A stretch of DNA of 64,000 nucleotides from Candidatus Vecturithrix granuli. Lineage in GTDB: Bacteria > Moduliflexota > Moduliflexia > Moduliflexales > Moduliflexaceae. Under the pieces are notes generated by a model. The model saw nothing but the letters and a program-made list of their open reading frames with translations, made no database searches and was not told the DNA's origin. Shown in pieces: positions 16,799-25,014 of the stretch. The stretch is taken from the NCBI GenBank assembly GCA_000739535.1, contig DF820473.1:149155-213154 (forward strand), in the 5' to 3' direction. Each line of letters starts with the position of its first letter. Within the stretch, counting starts at the first letter, position 1. The position numbers and the translations under genes are program-made.

Positions 16799-17389
16799 TC
16801 ACACCTTCTCTTGTTCAGCCTCGTTCATTGCTTGAGTCAGAAGATCGCGAACTCCTCGGTGGTGAGCCATTCGATTAAGATATGGGTAATCAAGCTGGCC
16901 TCCCTGCACTTGAAGGACGCCTAATACATCTGTCCATTGCCGCTCTGATACGTTTCCGCCTAATTGATACCAATAGAGTTTATGTACAATCACGTCTTCC
17001 GCACTAGCTAAAAAGAGCGTTTCATCAGGAATTTCTGACACCTGGTACTGCCCGCGCCGCCTCATTTCTTCTTGAGAGGCTCCATCAGATTTTAAGACAA
17101 AAATATCCACTTTAAACATCGTGGCAAGATGAATAACATTGAAGGAACTCTGATGCTGAATCGCATCATGAATCATCCCGGCATCAATATAAAATTCAGC
17201 TTCCAGGGCGTTCACAAGATCAGGAATATGTGCATACGTGATGTTAGCAACCATATCAACATCATTGGTCGCTCGTGGAATTCCGTGTAATGAACTTGCT
17301 AACGATCCTCCGACAAGATACTGAATTCCAAGCTGGTCGAATTCCCGGGCAATACGTTGAGTAATGTAGATGGGCTCTGCTAAAAGCAT
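16799..17389 (-). CDS. Nucleotidyltransferase-fold protein (possible toxin of a two-gene module)
   Basis: A 196-aa protein of the nucleotidyltransferase superfamily. The active-site pattern is present: GGS at 27-29 (YLVGGSLASSLHG), D43 and D45 in NDVDMV, and a third aspartate at 95 (FKVDIF). Its role is unknown; relatives are annotated as putative nucleotidyltransferases and often sit beside a small partner gene, which suggests a toxin-antitoxin-like pair, though this is inference. It starts two bases after the stop of the upstream gene, with AAGGAGGG before its ATG. It lies in an island with HicAB and DUF433. Confidence 0.75.
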   Translation of the reverse strand: MLLAEPIYITQRIAREFDQLGIQYLVGGSLASSLHGIPRATNDVDMVANITYAHIPDLVNALEAEFYIDAGMIHDAIQHQSSFNVIHLATMFKVDIFVLKSDGASQEEMRRRGQYQVSEIPDETLFLASAEDVIVHKLYWYQLGGNVSERQWTDVLGVLQVQGGQLDYPYLNRMAHHRGVRDLLTQAMNEAEQEKV

Positions 17390-17390
17390 C

Positions 17391-17651
17391 TTAATATCCC
17401 TCCTTCTGAGGGTCCCATTGAAAGACCTTGATCATCGTGTCTCGATCAAGCCACAATGATGCCAACCGAAGTTGTTGCTCACGTTCTGAACAGATGCCAT
17501 AGTGTTTTCGGATGCGGGCAAGCGCAAGTTGTTGCACGGCGCGTGTCAATTCACTCACTCGTTTGAGCTTTTGTTGAGGAGACATGTTACGATAGCCTGC
17601 AATCAGTATTTTTTGAATATGGGGTGGCGTGTCATGAGTATATGTGAGCAT
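17391..17651 (-). CDS. Small partner protein of the nucleotidyltransferase gene
   Basis: An 86-aa protein of unknown function (MLTYTHDTPPHIQKIL), mostly helical, with many basic residues and the segment ASLWLDRDTMIKVFQWDP. AAGGAG precedes the ATG at 17651, and the next gene begins two bases after its stop, so the two are surely co-transcribed. By position it could be an antitoxin or cofactor of the nucleotidyltransferase. I do not recognise a named domain. Confidence 0.7.
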   Translation of the reverse strand: MLTYTHDTPPHIQKILIAGYRNMSPQQKLKRVSELTRAVQQLALARIRKHYGICSEREQQLRLASLWLDRDTMIKVFQWDPQKEGY

Positions 17652-18081
17652 TTTTTCTCCTTCTCACAACGTATGCTGTATGATAAAATCATGATCCAAC
17701 TGTTGAGATATACAGCAACAAACTTCGTATTTCGTCAAGCTTTTTGTGTTGTTTTCGTCGCGAGTTTTGAGCCTGTCGTTGCTTACCTCGTATAAAATGG
17801 AAATTATCCGGATAACTGCGCACCATTATATCTATCTGTATTCAGGCCATTCAATAGTTCTTTGCTTCCTGGTCAGTCGCCGGCCTTCCAGAGCACGCTA
17901 CAATGAATTTCTGACGATCAGTCTGGTCGGGATAATTTAATAGGTTTTGAGCGGATTGCGGACATATTGGGCGGCTCGCTTGCCTAAGGCGATAAAATCG
18001 ATCGAGATCACTGATATTTCCTGGCATCAAAAATTTGCCTTTACATAAAAAGGACTCCTTTTCACGTTTCGATATTCAGCC
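17652..18081. other. Intergenic region without recognisable gene
   Basis: 430 bases between HicA and the nucleotidyltransferase pair. Short open frames exist on both strands but have no start with a ribosome site and no family resemblance. It should contain the promoter of the leftward pair. Confidence 0.5.
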
Positions 18082-18267
18082 TTAAGAATGTTCGATTTCA
18101 AGTTGCTTTCTAATGAGTTTACAAAGAGTTTCCTTGATTTCCGGATGACGAGGGACAGTCGCCTTTTTGCCATTGTGAGGATTGATATAAATGTCATGAT
18201 TGCCTCCATGTCGTTTCAAATAGCACCCGGCTTGTTCCAACTCACGAATAAAATCACGACGTTTCAT
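18082..18267 (-). CDS. hicA: HicA-type mRNA interferase toxin
   Basis: A 61-aa HicA/YcfA protein, a double-stranded-RNA-binding-like fold that cleaves mRNA independently of ribosomes. It shows the family pattern MKRRDFIRELEQAGCYLKRHGGNHDIY with the catalytic histidine in GGNHDIY, followed by KATVPRHPEIKETLCKLI. It overlaps the end of the antitoxin gene by four bases. The order is antitoxin first, toxin second. Confidence 0.9.
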   Translation of the reverse strand: MKRRDFIRELEQAGCYLKRHGGNHDIYINPHNGKKATVPRHPEIKETLCKLIRKQLEIEHS

Positions 18268-18470
18268 ACCGCAACCGCAAACTCTTTAGAATAGACGTTT
18301 TCAAAAGGAAGCGACTCTTCTTCAGCCATCATCAGTTGAAATGCCTCTCTCAGATTATCTTCCAATTCTTCCAACGTTTGCCCCTGGCTGAAGACTCCGG
18401 GGACTTCTTTGAGCTTTCCGACATACCAACCATCATCAAGCCAATATTCAAGGGTAAAATAACGTAACAT
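18264..18470 (-). CDS. hicB: HicB-type antitoxin
   Basis: A 68-aa HicB antitoxin with the partial RNase H-like fold of the family: YWLDDGWYVGKLKEVPGVFSQGQTLEELEDNLREAFQL. It lacks a long DNA-binding tail, so it is the short form. AAGGAG lies upstream of the ATG at 18470. Its stop overlaps the hicA start, so synthesis is coupled. Confidence 0.9.
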   Translation of the reverse strand: MLRYFTLEYWLDDGWYVGKLKEVPGVFSQGQTLEELEDNLREAFQLMMAEEESLPFENVYSKEFAVAV

Positions 18471-18509
18471 ATCTACTCAACTCCTTCATTTTTTAGACAA
18501 TGTATACGA

Positions 18510-18750
18510 TTATTTGAATTCATTGAGCCAACGAACTTGATTCTTGAGTTCTTCTCCAGAAAGCGTATGCAATAATCGTAATAACCGACGACGTAAAATA
18601 TCCATCTGAAACCGCAAACGCCAATTGGGCATCGTCATCGGCAGCAATCAGCTCCCGTTCAACGGTCGAGGTGACATCAAATCCATATTGACGTAATTGC
18701 ATGGCTAATCTCGGGGATAAATGCTCATTGAGATGGAGTCTAGGCGGCAT
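18510..18750 (-). pseudogene. DUF5615 PIN-like toxin with internal deletion
   Basis: The 5' part reads MPPRLHLNEHLSPRLAMQLR and continues to AFAVSDG as in DUF5615 PIN-like proteins. The middle, which should carry the THDxDF acidic motif, is missing. The family's C-terminal helix continues in another frame (DILRRRLLRLLHTLSGEELK) to a stop at 18510. So about 40 codons were deleted and the frame was lost; the current frame ends at 18520 with an unrelated tail. Its start overlaps the end of the DUF433 gene, the usual arrangement of this pair. Confidence 0.75.
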
Positions 18751-19048
18751 GGGCATACTCCTGTTGCCAGTGTTCATAACTGTTTTGTTGACGAACCGCG
18801 TCAATCTCCGCCTTATGATCGTGATAATAGGCTAATGCGCTAAAGACCTGGGCGGGGGTCAGATAGTTCCATTCTGCGACAATCTCCTCGACGGACATGC
18901 CCACCCGGTAATAATATCCGACGAGATGCCAGACCGCAATACGCATGCCATTGATAATGGCCTGCCCTCCACAGACGCCGTCAATTTTGACAATATGCGG
19001 ATACGATGTCCGCTGGACGTTGTGTGTAGTTCTTTGGATGACACTCAC
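18740..19048 (-). CDS. DUF433 family antitoxin
   Basis: A 102-aa DUF433 protein, a short helix-turn-helix family usually paired with DUF5615. Typical parts are VCGGQAIINGMRIAVWHLVGYY and GMSVEEIVAEWNYLTPAQVFSALAYYHDH. I choose the GTG at 19048 because GGAGGAAAAGAC lies just before it; an ATG at 19072 would put that site within the gene. The partner downstream is broken, so this antitoxin is now an orphan. Confidence 0.82.
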   Translation of the reverse strand: MSVIQRTTHNVQRTSYPHIVKIDGVCGGQAIINGMRIAVWHLVGYYYRVGMSVEEIVAEWNYLTPAQVFSALAYYHDHKAEIDAVRQQNSYEHWQQEYAHAA

Positions 19049-19361
19049 GTCTTTTCCTCCTTGATCATGCATACATCTTTGACATCCTCATGATGCTTCA
19101 TTCTTGAAAGACTCCTCTCGTCTTCTCACAGTAAGATAAGTCATGTCCCCCCCTCCGTCAAGACAAAAACAGGGAAGACAACGACTCATCTCTTCACTGC
19201 TCATCTCTTGCCAGTATTTCAGGGGTATAGCTGATAGGCATTCCTCCAACAACAGCACGATTTTTGAAGAGACACCTCAGAGGGCTTGTTATTTTTTTTC
19301 TTTTGTTTACAATAAGTTATAGAGCTTTTTGCATTAAGCATGATCCTTTATCATCTCTTCT
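19049..19361. other. Intergenic region, T-rich, no gene seen
   Basis: About 310 bases between DUF433 and the end of the FtsK-like gene. It contains T-rich runs near 19287-19310 and no reading frame with a ribosome site. It probably holds the DUF433 promoter and the end of the FtsK transcript. Confidence 0.5.
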
Positions 19362-22300
19362 TTATTCCGCTTTTTTCTTCAGCGTTTCCCCTATCTTTTT
19401 TAACCACTGCTCATTTGGCAAAGCAAAGGGACGAAACTTTTCTAAAATTCCGTCTTCTTCACTGTAATATAAGGCGCGATGTTGTCCTAATTTACCGGCA
19501 GCAGGGGAGTCAATCAAATTCATGGAATCTTCGTTACCCATTTGGAACACGACGCGCATTTCGAACTCACGGAGAGCCTGACGAGATAAGCGACGATTAA
19601 GATTGGTGTTGGTATCACAATAGACGATAGTATGAATGCCGAATTCAGGGCCTTCGCGCAAAATTTTGGGAAATTGTTTGCCTGGATCAGATGGGGCGGG
19701 AGCATCGTTCGCATCAAGAGAAAACCCGCCTCCGAAGCTATCATCTTGTTCCAAATCACGAGCACGTTGTAAACCATAAACCACAAGATAAATAGTAGAT
19801 TTTCCTTGCAAGCTCTCGTCTTCATGCTCTAAGCGCTGTTCTACTTCCTGAGCAATTTCATTGATCATCTCAGGAAGTTGTCGCCGTCTGCCATATTTGA
19901 CCGTATGGGGCAAGACCTCAGATAAGGATTTGAGGAAATCAGCGTGGGGGACATCCACCGAACCAAAATCGAGCAGATAAAAGCGCGTAGATGTTGGCGA
20001 ATGTTGCGCCGCTAAGGTTAAGATACTTGTCATCAAGATCCCCATCGCGGCTTCATCATTTTGTCCGATAATCAATAGATTGCTTTCGGCTTGATGACGG
20101 AAATTGGCTGATGTAGCGTCTTTGATCGCAATTGGTTCACCAAGCCATGCAGGGAAACGTCGCAGGGGTTCATCCCATTTAGGGTTTGACAGGAAGGCAT
20201 TGAGGGCTTGATCATGTTCAGCGTCGGCAGGCGCGTTGCCTTCGAACACAATTTGATTTTTGGGCGGGAACAGTCCTCGCTGTTGAGCTAACTCATTCAC
20301 CTTGTCCAGATACAGATCGTGTTTGTCATCCGGCAGCCACGCCACCTGAAAAGGATTGTTGCCTTCAACCAGCCCATTGGCCGAATTGTAAATGGCTTCT
20401 CCCGGACGGGAGAGCAGTCGCGCCGCTGGATTGTCGTCGCTTAAAATCAGGCGCGAATCGGCTTCGCTGCATTGTAGTGCGATTCGGATTGCCATCTGAT
20501 CAATCGTACTTCGCGCTAAGGTATATGTTCCGGCCAAGGTTTGCGAGCCTAATAAAACATGAATACCAAAGGCGCGTCCCTGACGAACTAAACGATCTAA
20601 AATTTGCGACACCTTCGAAGCGATGACATCATCTTCTGTGAAGAATTCTTGAAATTCATCAACGAGCAAGAGAATTCGAGAGATTTTCTGCTCTGTTTTT
20701 TTACGATATTCTTTCAATCCATCAACTTCAGTCGTGCGGAATAAATCTCCTCGTCGTTTCAGTTCCGCATCCAATCCTTCAAGCACGCTTAACCCGAATT
20801 CCCGTTCACTTTCAATGGCAATGACGCGGGCATGAGGCAATTGGTGGGTTGCATACGTTTTGAACTCAACCCCTTTTTTGAAGTCAATCAAATACAACTC
20901 AACTTCATCCGGGCTATAATTCAATGCCAATGTCGAGATAAGGACATGTAGCAAGGTTGATTTCCCGGAACCTGTTTTCCCGGCAATTAAGGTATGTTGG
21001 GCGGTGCCTTTGCCCAGGTCTAAATATTGCACTTTATTGGCGCCGATAGGTCCTAAAGGAGCTTGAATGCCGTTTTCCGTACTGCCTGTCCACCAATACT
21101 GCGGCACAAGTTGGGATTTCTCCAGGATTTTTTCAAAAGGTACTTCAACTTTACTGGCTTCAATCGCGGCTTTCCCAACCTGATTGATAATCATATTGAA
21201 GATTTGTTCGTCAGGAGGGGTTTCTAATTCGAGGATGCACTTACTCGATGCCTCTGATTCTTGCCAGATCAATTGGCTTCCATCCCAGGAAACCACCATT
21301 GAGGATCGTTCGAGATCGCCGGCGTTAAAGCCATAAGGGAGTTTTTGATCGGTATCATACAAAATGATGGTATGCACACCGCAGCGCGGACCATTTTGAA
21401 CGATACTGACCAGACGCCTGGCAGCATCGTCGCTGAAATTGACCGGAAAATTGAGCGCCACTAAAAAGCGATAGGCTTCAGCCACTTCTCCGGCTTGCTG
21501 GTTGAATTCTTCGATACTGGCATAGGTATTGCGCAGGTATTTTTGAATCACGATTTCCATGTGCTCGGTCAGTTCTTCTAAGCGCTGTTCGATATATTTT
21601 GGCTCTGACCATGCCTTTGAGGTGACTAAGGATTCATCGTAATCTGCTAAATGCATGAAAGGCGCGACGTTTTGTCCGAGTGCGACCGGATCAATAAAGG
21701 TAAACCGTAACTTCGCAGGGGGGATAGTGGCGAGTAAACGCAGCAAGACCCCTTGAAGTTGTTGGGGGATAATATTTTTCCCCTGTCCATTTATCTTAAC
21801 AAGTAGAGCCTGATTTCCTGGGAAAGGGAATAAGGCTGGCATCGAAAATTGGTAATCATCTATTTTCACATTACCAGGCTTATCGTAGTTCCAGGTTCCA
21901 GTGGTGAATGTGCCCATCCGAGTCACAGAAGGAATGGACACAGAAAACGTAAAATTTTGCCAATATTCATCCGTCCATTCAGGAGAAAGCTGATCAATTC
22001 GTCTTCTAAATTGCTCAAGAGATTGATGTAATTTCGACATATTTTCTTCAAAATTCTGTTTGGCATTATTCACAGCACTTTGATAGTCATGTTCAATTGC
22101 ATGAATCTGTGTTGTATACTTCTCTTTGCTAAGGTTAATTTGGTCATTATATTCCTTTTTTAGCTTTTCTAAAATTAACTTATGAAGTTGTATTGCATCT
22201 AATTTTAACCGAAGCAACTGAGCATAAGGTGTCCGTCTTCTTCTAATACGAAAGTAATTTACGCCAATAAAGATAAGAAATGTAAGGACAAGAGTAATCC

Positions 22301-22874
22301 AAAATGCATTCCCAAGACTTCTTCTTTGCCAAAAAATCCCAAGGGAAACAATTCCAAGAGAAATGACCCAAGCAAGAGCAAATATAACTCCTATAACACA
22401 TCCCCAATTAATGGGTTCTCCACTTATCTTTTCGATTTTTGATCGAAGTCGAATAGCATGATCAACACATTGTTCTAAAGCTTTTCCGGGGTTGTCATTA
22501 CCAACATAAAGAGGAGTATCGCTTGCCGAAGTAGTGCCAACAACCCAACTATAATGACGATTCAAATCGTTTGTAGCTTTTGATATTTCCCCAGAAATGA
22601 TATAGTTCAGCTTTAGATCAAATATTTCTTCATCTCTTTGAAGGTTACCCTTTATTTGTTGTAGAGCACGCTCATGACTATCTTGAGAATCTTTTTTTCT
22701 TTCTTGATAAATGGAATATGCTTTCGCTACAAGCTGTGCATATTTTGACGCGAATTGATGGAAATGTCTCAACATTTCTCTTTGTTCTTTGAGCAAGTCT
22801 TGTTTCACCGTATCACTCTCCTTCTCATCTGATGCTGATATAATATCCCTATACACGAAATCATTATCTGACAT
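19362..22874 (-). CDS. FtsK/EssC-like multi-domain ATPase of a type VII-like system
   Basis: A 1170-aa membrane ATPase. Residues about 20-150 are helical; two membrane segments lie near 157-182 and 191-208, followed by a coiled coil to about 295. Three FtsK-like ATPase domains follow. The first (about 335-555) lacks a P-loop. The second has Walker A GKTGSGKST near 632-640 and Walker B LLLVDEF near 735-741, with YLIDFKKGVEF between them. The third (about 900-1165) has a degenerate loop, IIGQNDEAAM. Tandem ATPase domains behind two membrane helices are the hallmark of EccC/EssC, the motor of type VII secretion. No forkhead-associated domain is seen. It is the last gene of an array that contains WXG100-like proteins. 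The ATG at 22874 has no clear ribosome site; a TTG at 22892 is the alternative. Confidence 0.85.
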   Translation of the reverse strand: MSDNDFVYRDIISASDEKESDTVKQDLLKEQREMLRHFHQFASKYAQLVAKAYSIYQERKKDSQDSHERALQQIKGNLQRDEEIFDLKLNYIISGEISKATNDLNRHYSWVVGTTSASDTPLYVGNDNPGKALEQCVDHAIRLRSKIEKISGEPINWGCVIGVIFALAWVISLGIVSLGIFWQRRSLGNAFWITLVLTFLIFIGVNYFRIRRRRTPYAQLLRLKLDAIQLHKLILEKLKKEYNDQINLSKEKYTTQIHAIEHDYQSAVNNAKQNFEENMSKLHQSLEQFRRRIDQLSPEWTDEYWQNFTFSVSIPSVTRMGTFTTGTWNYDKPGNVKIDDYQFSMPALFPFPGNQALLVKINGQGKNIIPQQLQGVLLRLLATIPPAKLRFTFIDPVALGQNVAPFMHLADYDESLVTSKAWSEPKYIEQRLEELTEHMEIVIQKYLRNTYASIEEFNQQAGEVAEAYRFLVALNFPVNFSDDAARRLVSIVQNGPRCGVHTIILYDTDQKLPYGFNAGDLERSSMVVSWDGSQLIWQESEASSKCILELETPPDEQIFNMIINQVGKAAIEASKVEVPFEKILEKSQLVPQYWWTGSTENGIQAPLGPIGANKVQYLDLGKGTAQHTLIAGKTGSGKSTLLHVLISTLALNYSPDEVELYLIDFKKGVEFKTYATHQLPHARVIAIESEREFGLSVLEGLDAELKRRGDLFRTTEVDGLKEYRKKTEQKISRILLLVDEFQEFFTEDDVIASKVSQILDRLVRQGRAFGIHVLLGSQTLAGTYTLARSTIDQMAIRIALQCSEADSRLILSDDNPAARLLSRPGEAIYNSANGLVEGNNPFQVAWLPDDKHDLYLDKVNELAQQRGLFPPKNQIVFEGNAPADAEHDQALNAFLSNPKWDEPLRRFPAWLGEPIAIKDATSANFRHQAESNLLIIGQNDEAAMGILMTSILTLAAQHSPTSTRFYLLDFGSVDVPHADFLKSLSEVLPHTVKYGRRRQLPEMINEIAQEVEQRLEHEDESLQGKSTIYLVVYGLQRARDLEQDDSFGGGFSLDANDAPAPSDPGKQFPKILREGPEFGIHTIVYCDTNTNLNRRLSRQALREFEMRVVFQMGNEDSMNLIDSPAAGKLGQHRALYYSEEDGILEKFRPFALPNEQWLKKIGETLKKKAE

Positions 22875-22944
22875 GTCGTTGTGCTTGTTCAATGTCTTAC
22901 AGCAAACGACCCTATCCTCTATCTTATATTCCGCCGTTCATGTG

Positions 22945-23166
22945 TTATGCTAAGACTTTTTTATGTTTTTTGTTCGGCAACCGTCTTCTGGTAGCGGCTT
23001 TTTTCCCTGAATTGAGATGTTTTGGAGCATAAGAGACATAGTGGACTCCGCTTTGTCGTTCTTTCTCGTGTAACTCTTGAAACATGGCATCTATGTCGTA
23101 CTTGAATTGTTCGGCATGTGCCGCTCGCATGGCATGAAGCTCTTTGATAATCGGGTCTTCCCACAT
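22945..23166 (-). CDS. Small conserved-type protein, possible antitoxin
   Basis: A 73-aa protein beginning MWEDPIIKELHAMRAAHAEQF and ending in a very basic tail (ATRRRLPNKKHKK). Short proteins with a WEDPIxxElHxxRxxHAxxF-like head are frequent beside toxin-antitoxin genes in multicellular and accessory-rich bacteria; the function is unknown. It starts two bases after the preceding stop and ends 70 bases before the FtsK-like gene. Confidence 0.65.
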   Translation of the reverse strand: MWEDPIIKELHAMRAAHAEQFKYDIDAMFQELHEKERQSGVHYVSYAPKHLNSGKKAATRRRLPNKKHKKVLA

Positions 23167-23168
23167 AA

Positions 23169-23282
23169 TTATCCCCTCACTAATTCTTCAGGAGTACAAA
23201 GAACAGGACTTTCGAATCTCTGCTGCCGGATAATCTCCCGAAGAGTTTTGCGCAATTCTTCGAAACCGTCAATATCCTTCAT
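23169..23282 (-). CDS. Short ORF, 37 aa, unknown
   Basis: ATG at 23282 to TAA at 23169 on the minus strand, starting MKDIDGFEELRKTLREIIRQ and ending in CTPEELVRG. It fits exactly between two other small genes, two bases before the next ATG. Upstream codons in the same frame (KKCRWQKQPKNFKVFR) also look coding, so it may be the tail of a longer protein whose start was lost. No convincing ribosome site. Confidence 0.45.
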   Translation of the reverse strand: MKDIDGFEELRKTLREIIRQQRFESPVLCTPEELVRG

Positions 23283-23301
23283 CCGAAAAACTTTAAAATT
23301 T

Positions 23302-23562
23302 TTAGGCTGCTTTTGCCAGCGACACTTCTTCGATTAACGAGTGAACGCGCCATTTTTGGATCTGAATGTAAATCACGGGTTGATCTGACTCACGATGTTT
23401 GAGAGAGAGCGTGTGGTGCCAATTGTTAAACTCCTCTTCTCCACGAACCTCGAAGATGATCATCGCGTTTTGGGGGATGCTGCGGGCAAATTCTTCGTGT
23501 TCCATGATATATCGGTCAAATTCGGTTGTCATCATGGTTAAAAATTTCTGATATGTATTCAT
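23302..23562 (-). CDS. Small protein resembling DUF5647
   Basis: An 86-aa protein with FLTMMTTEFDRYIMEHEEFARSIP and AMIIFEVRGEEEFNNW, resembling the DUF5647 group found next to toxin-like genes in cyanobacteria and others. The function is unknown. It overlaps the preceding gene by four bases (ATGA), so the two are translationally coupled. Confidence 0.65.
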   Translation of the reverse strand: MNTYQKFLTMMTTEFDRYIMEHEEFARSIPQNAMIIFEVRGEEEFNNWHHTLSLKHRESDQPVIYIQIQKWRVHSLIEEVSLAKAA

Positions 23563-23873
23563 AACTTTTCACCTCGTAAAAATTTTTGTGTGTACTTCTC
23601 CCAGTTTTCATTCAGATCCCAATCTGCGTAACTCAATGCGCTTTCAAAAGTCAGGTCTAATTCTGTTTTCCGTTGATTTCCTCTCAGATCGTATGTGTCT
23701 ATATGGGCAAAGCCATGTGCGCAATCATACCGGATGACTACTTTCCAGACATCCTCGACTTTCACTTCTAACTGGACAACAAAATATTGCACACAGCCTT
23801 TCTCGGTTTGATGAGAATGACGTTTTCTGACGCCATCATCGAACATGATGACATATTCAGTTCTTCTGCCCAT
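23559..23873 (-). CDS. Small beta-rich protein of unknown function
   Basis: A 104-aa protein with the signature VIRYDCAHGFAHIDTYDLRG, which I associate with a family of about 100 residues (possibly DUF7718) usually encoded next to a DUF5647-like gene. The likely role is as one half of a small two-gene module; the biochemical function is not known. It begins 11 bases after the stop of the WXG-like gene upstream. Confidence 0.65.
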   Translation of the reverse strand: MGRRTEYVIMFDDGVRKRHSHQTEKGCVQYFVVQLEVKVEDVWKVVIRYDCAHGFAHIDTYDLRGNQRKTELDLTFESALSYADWDLNENWEKYTQKFLRGEKL

Positions 23874-23884
23874 GTTCTCTTCTC

Positions 23885-24100
23885 CTATCTCACATTCCTC
23901 CGCGCCTGTTCGATAACTTGCGCCATACGGTCAAGTTCGCGCTGCGTATTCCGAATCTGTTCTCCCAAAGGAACCATCACATTTTTTTCGAACTCACGAC
24001 TGACAGGGTCGTTCCACAGTGTTTTCGTGGTTTCCCAGCGGTGCTTTAACTTCTGCTGCGCTTCGTTAAACTGCTCGATATACGGTCGTAATAGTACCAT
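23885..24100 (-). CDS. Small WXG100-like helical protein
   Basis: A 71-aa protein that is almost entirely alpha-helical, with RWETTKTLWNDPVSREFEKNV in the middle. A tryptophan in the turn, followed by D and an F four residues later (W-x-D-x3-F), replaces the classic W-x-G. The same pattern occurs in the two larger neighbours. The ATG at 24100 is preceded by GAGGAGAGT; an upstream ATG at 24160 would overlap the previous gene. It is a likely secreted or structural component of the type VII-like locus. Confidence 0.7.
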   Translation of the reverse strand: MVLLRPYIEQFNEAQQKLKHRWETTKTLWNDPVSREFEKNVMVPLGEQIRNTQRELDRMAQVIEQARRNVR

Positions 24101-24119
24101 ACTCTCCTCAAGCGATATG

Positions 24120-25004
24120 TTATGATGGTGTGTTATGCTCTTCCTCCACGCGTTCGACAATCTGGATCGGGAGGGTTTCTAATCCGAGTTCTTTGGCGAC
24201 AAACAGGCGATGATAGCCATTGATTACATCATACTTCTCTCCCATTTTGTTCACGCGAATGGCATCATCGCCATAAAACGCATCATAAACTCGTTCATAT
24301 CCATGTTCGTATGGTAATCCCTGTTCCTGATCCAATTTGGCAAAATAATCGCCATCTGCTCCTTGTTCTACGGCAGACAGCACAACCTCTCGAAGTTTGC
24401 GAAAACCTTCAAGCATCGTCACATGAGCCACCTTTCCAAAATCTTTCGTCTCTTTTACATGAGATTGATTGAAGTCGATCTGCTTGAGTATGTTTTTGAT
24501 TGGCGTGTTACGAATTCCCTTTTCAACCCATGCAGAACCAGATGATGTTGGCTGGGATGATGCTGTTGAAGCACTTCCTGAAATTGACGTTGCTATGGAA
24601 GTCGAAGCTGATGACATCCCGGATGAAGAAGGAGTCGCAACATTGATAAATTGCTCAAGTTTATTGACAGTTTCGCCTAAAAAAACCTGTGCTTTTGGAA
24701 GTTCAGTATTGACCCAACGCGCCAAACGATAGGCTTGAGGCTTATACTGTTCTTCCACTACCTGTTCAACCATCCATCTCCAGCGGATCACGTTCTGTAA
24801 TTCTTCATAAGCCTCGCGGTCTTCATCATCTTCTTCGACCCGACGCTGCCAATAATGCTGACGTTCAAGCAGCCATTCCTGAAATCTTCGAATATCCCGC
24901 GCAACTCCATCAAGTGCATGCTGCGTGTCATGACAAAATTCTCCGACGCCGTTTCTGAAATCAACTAACGCTTGAATAGATTTGACATAAACTCCTGATG
25001 ACAT
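24120..25004 (-). CDS. Helical head - Ser/Thr linker - ParB-like fold protein, candidate effector
   Basis: A 294-aa modular protein. Residues 1-120 are helical with a coiled-coil character (VYVKSIQALVDFRNGV, LLERQHYWQRRVEEDD), as in N-terminal parts of type VII substrates. Residues 124-157 are almost only Ser, Thr, Ala and Gly. Residues about 180-290 resemble a ParB-like nuclease fold, with KYDVINGYHRLFVAKELG matching the G-x-x-R-x-x-A-x-x-x-L-G pattern. ParB-like domains are known as C-terminal parts of polymorphic toxins. GAGGAACGGAGA precedes the ATG at 25004. Gene order and architecture suggest an exported effector or adaptor, but neither export nor nuclease activity is shown. Confidence 0.7.
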   Translation of the reverse strand: MSSGVYVKSIQALVDFRNGVGEFCHDTQHALDGVARDIRRFQEWLLERQHYWQRRVEEDDEDREAYEELQNVIRWRWMVEQVVEEQYKPQAYRLARWVNTELPKAQVFLGETVNKLEQFINVATPSSSGMSSASTSIATSISGSASTASSQPTSSGSAWVEKGIRNTPIKNILKQIDFNQSHVKETKDFGKVAHVTMLEGFRKLREVVLSAVEQGADGDYFAKLDQEQGLPYEHGYERVYDAFYGDDAIRVNKMGEKYDVINGYHRLFVAKELGLETLPIQIVERVEEEHNTPS

Positions 25005-25014
25005 TCTCCGTTCC

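Noticed and set aside
17941..18060. Minus-strand stretch reading ISVISIDFIALGKRAAQYV
   Set aside because: A short coding-like piece that faintly recalls other families, but stops lie on both sides and no family can be named.
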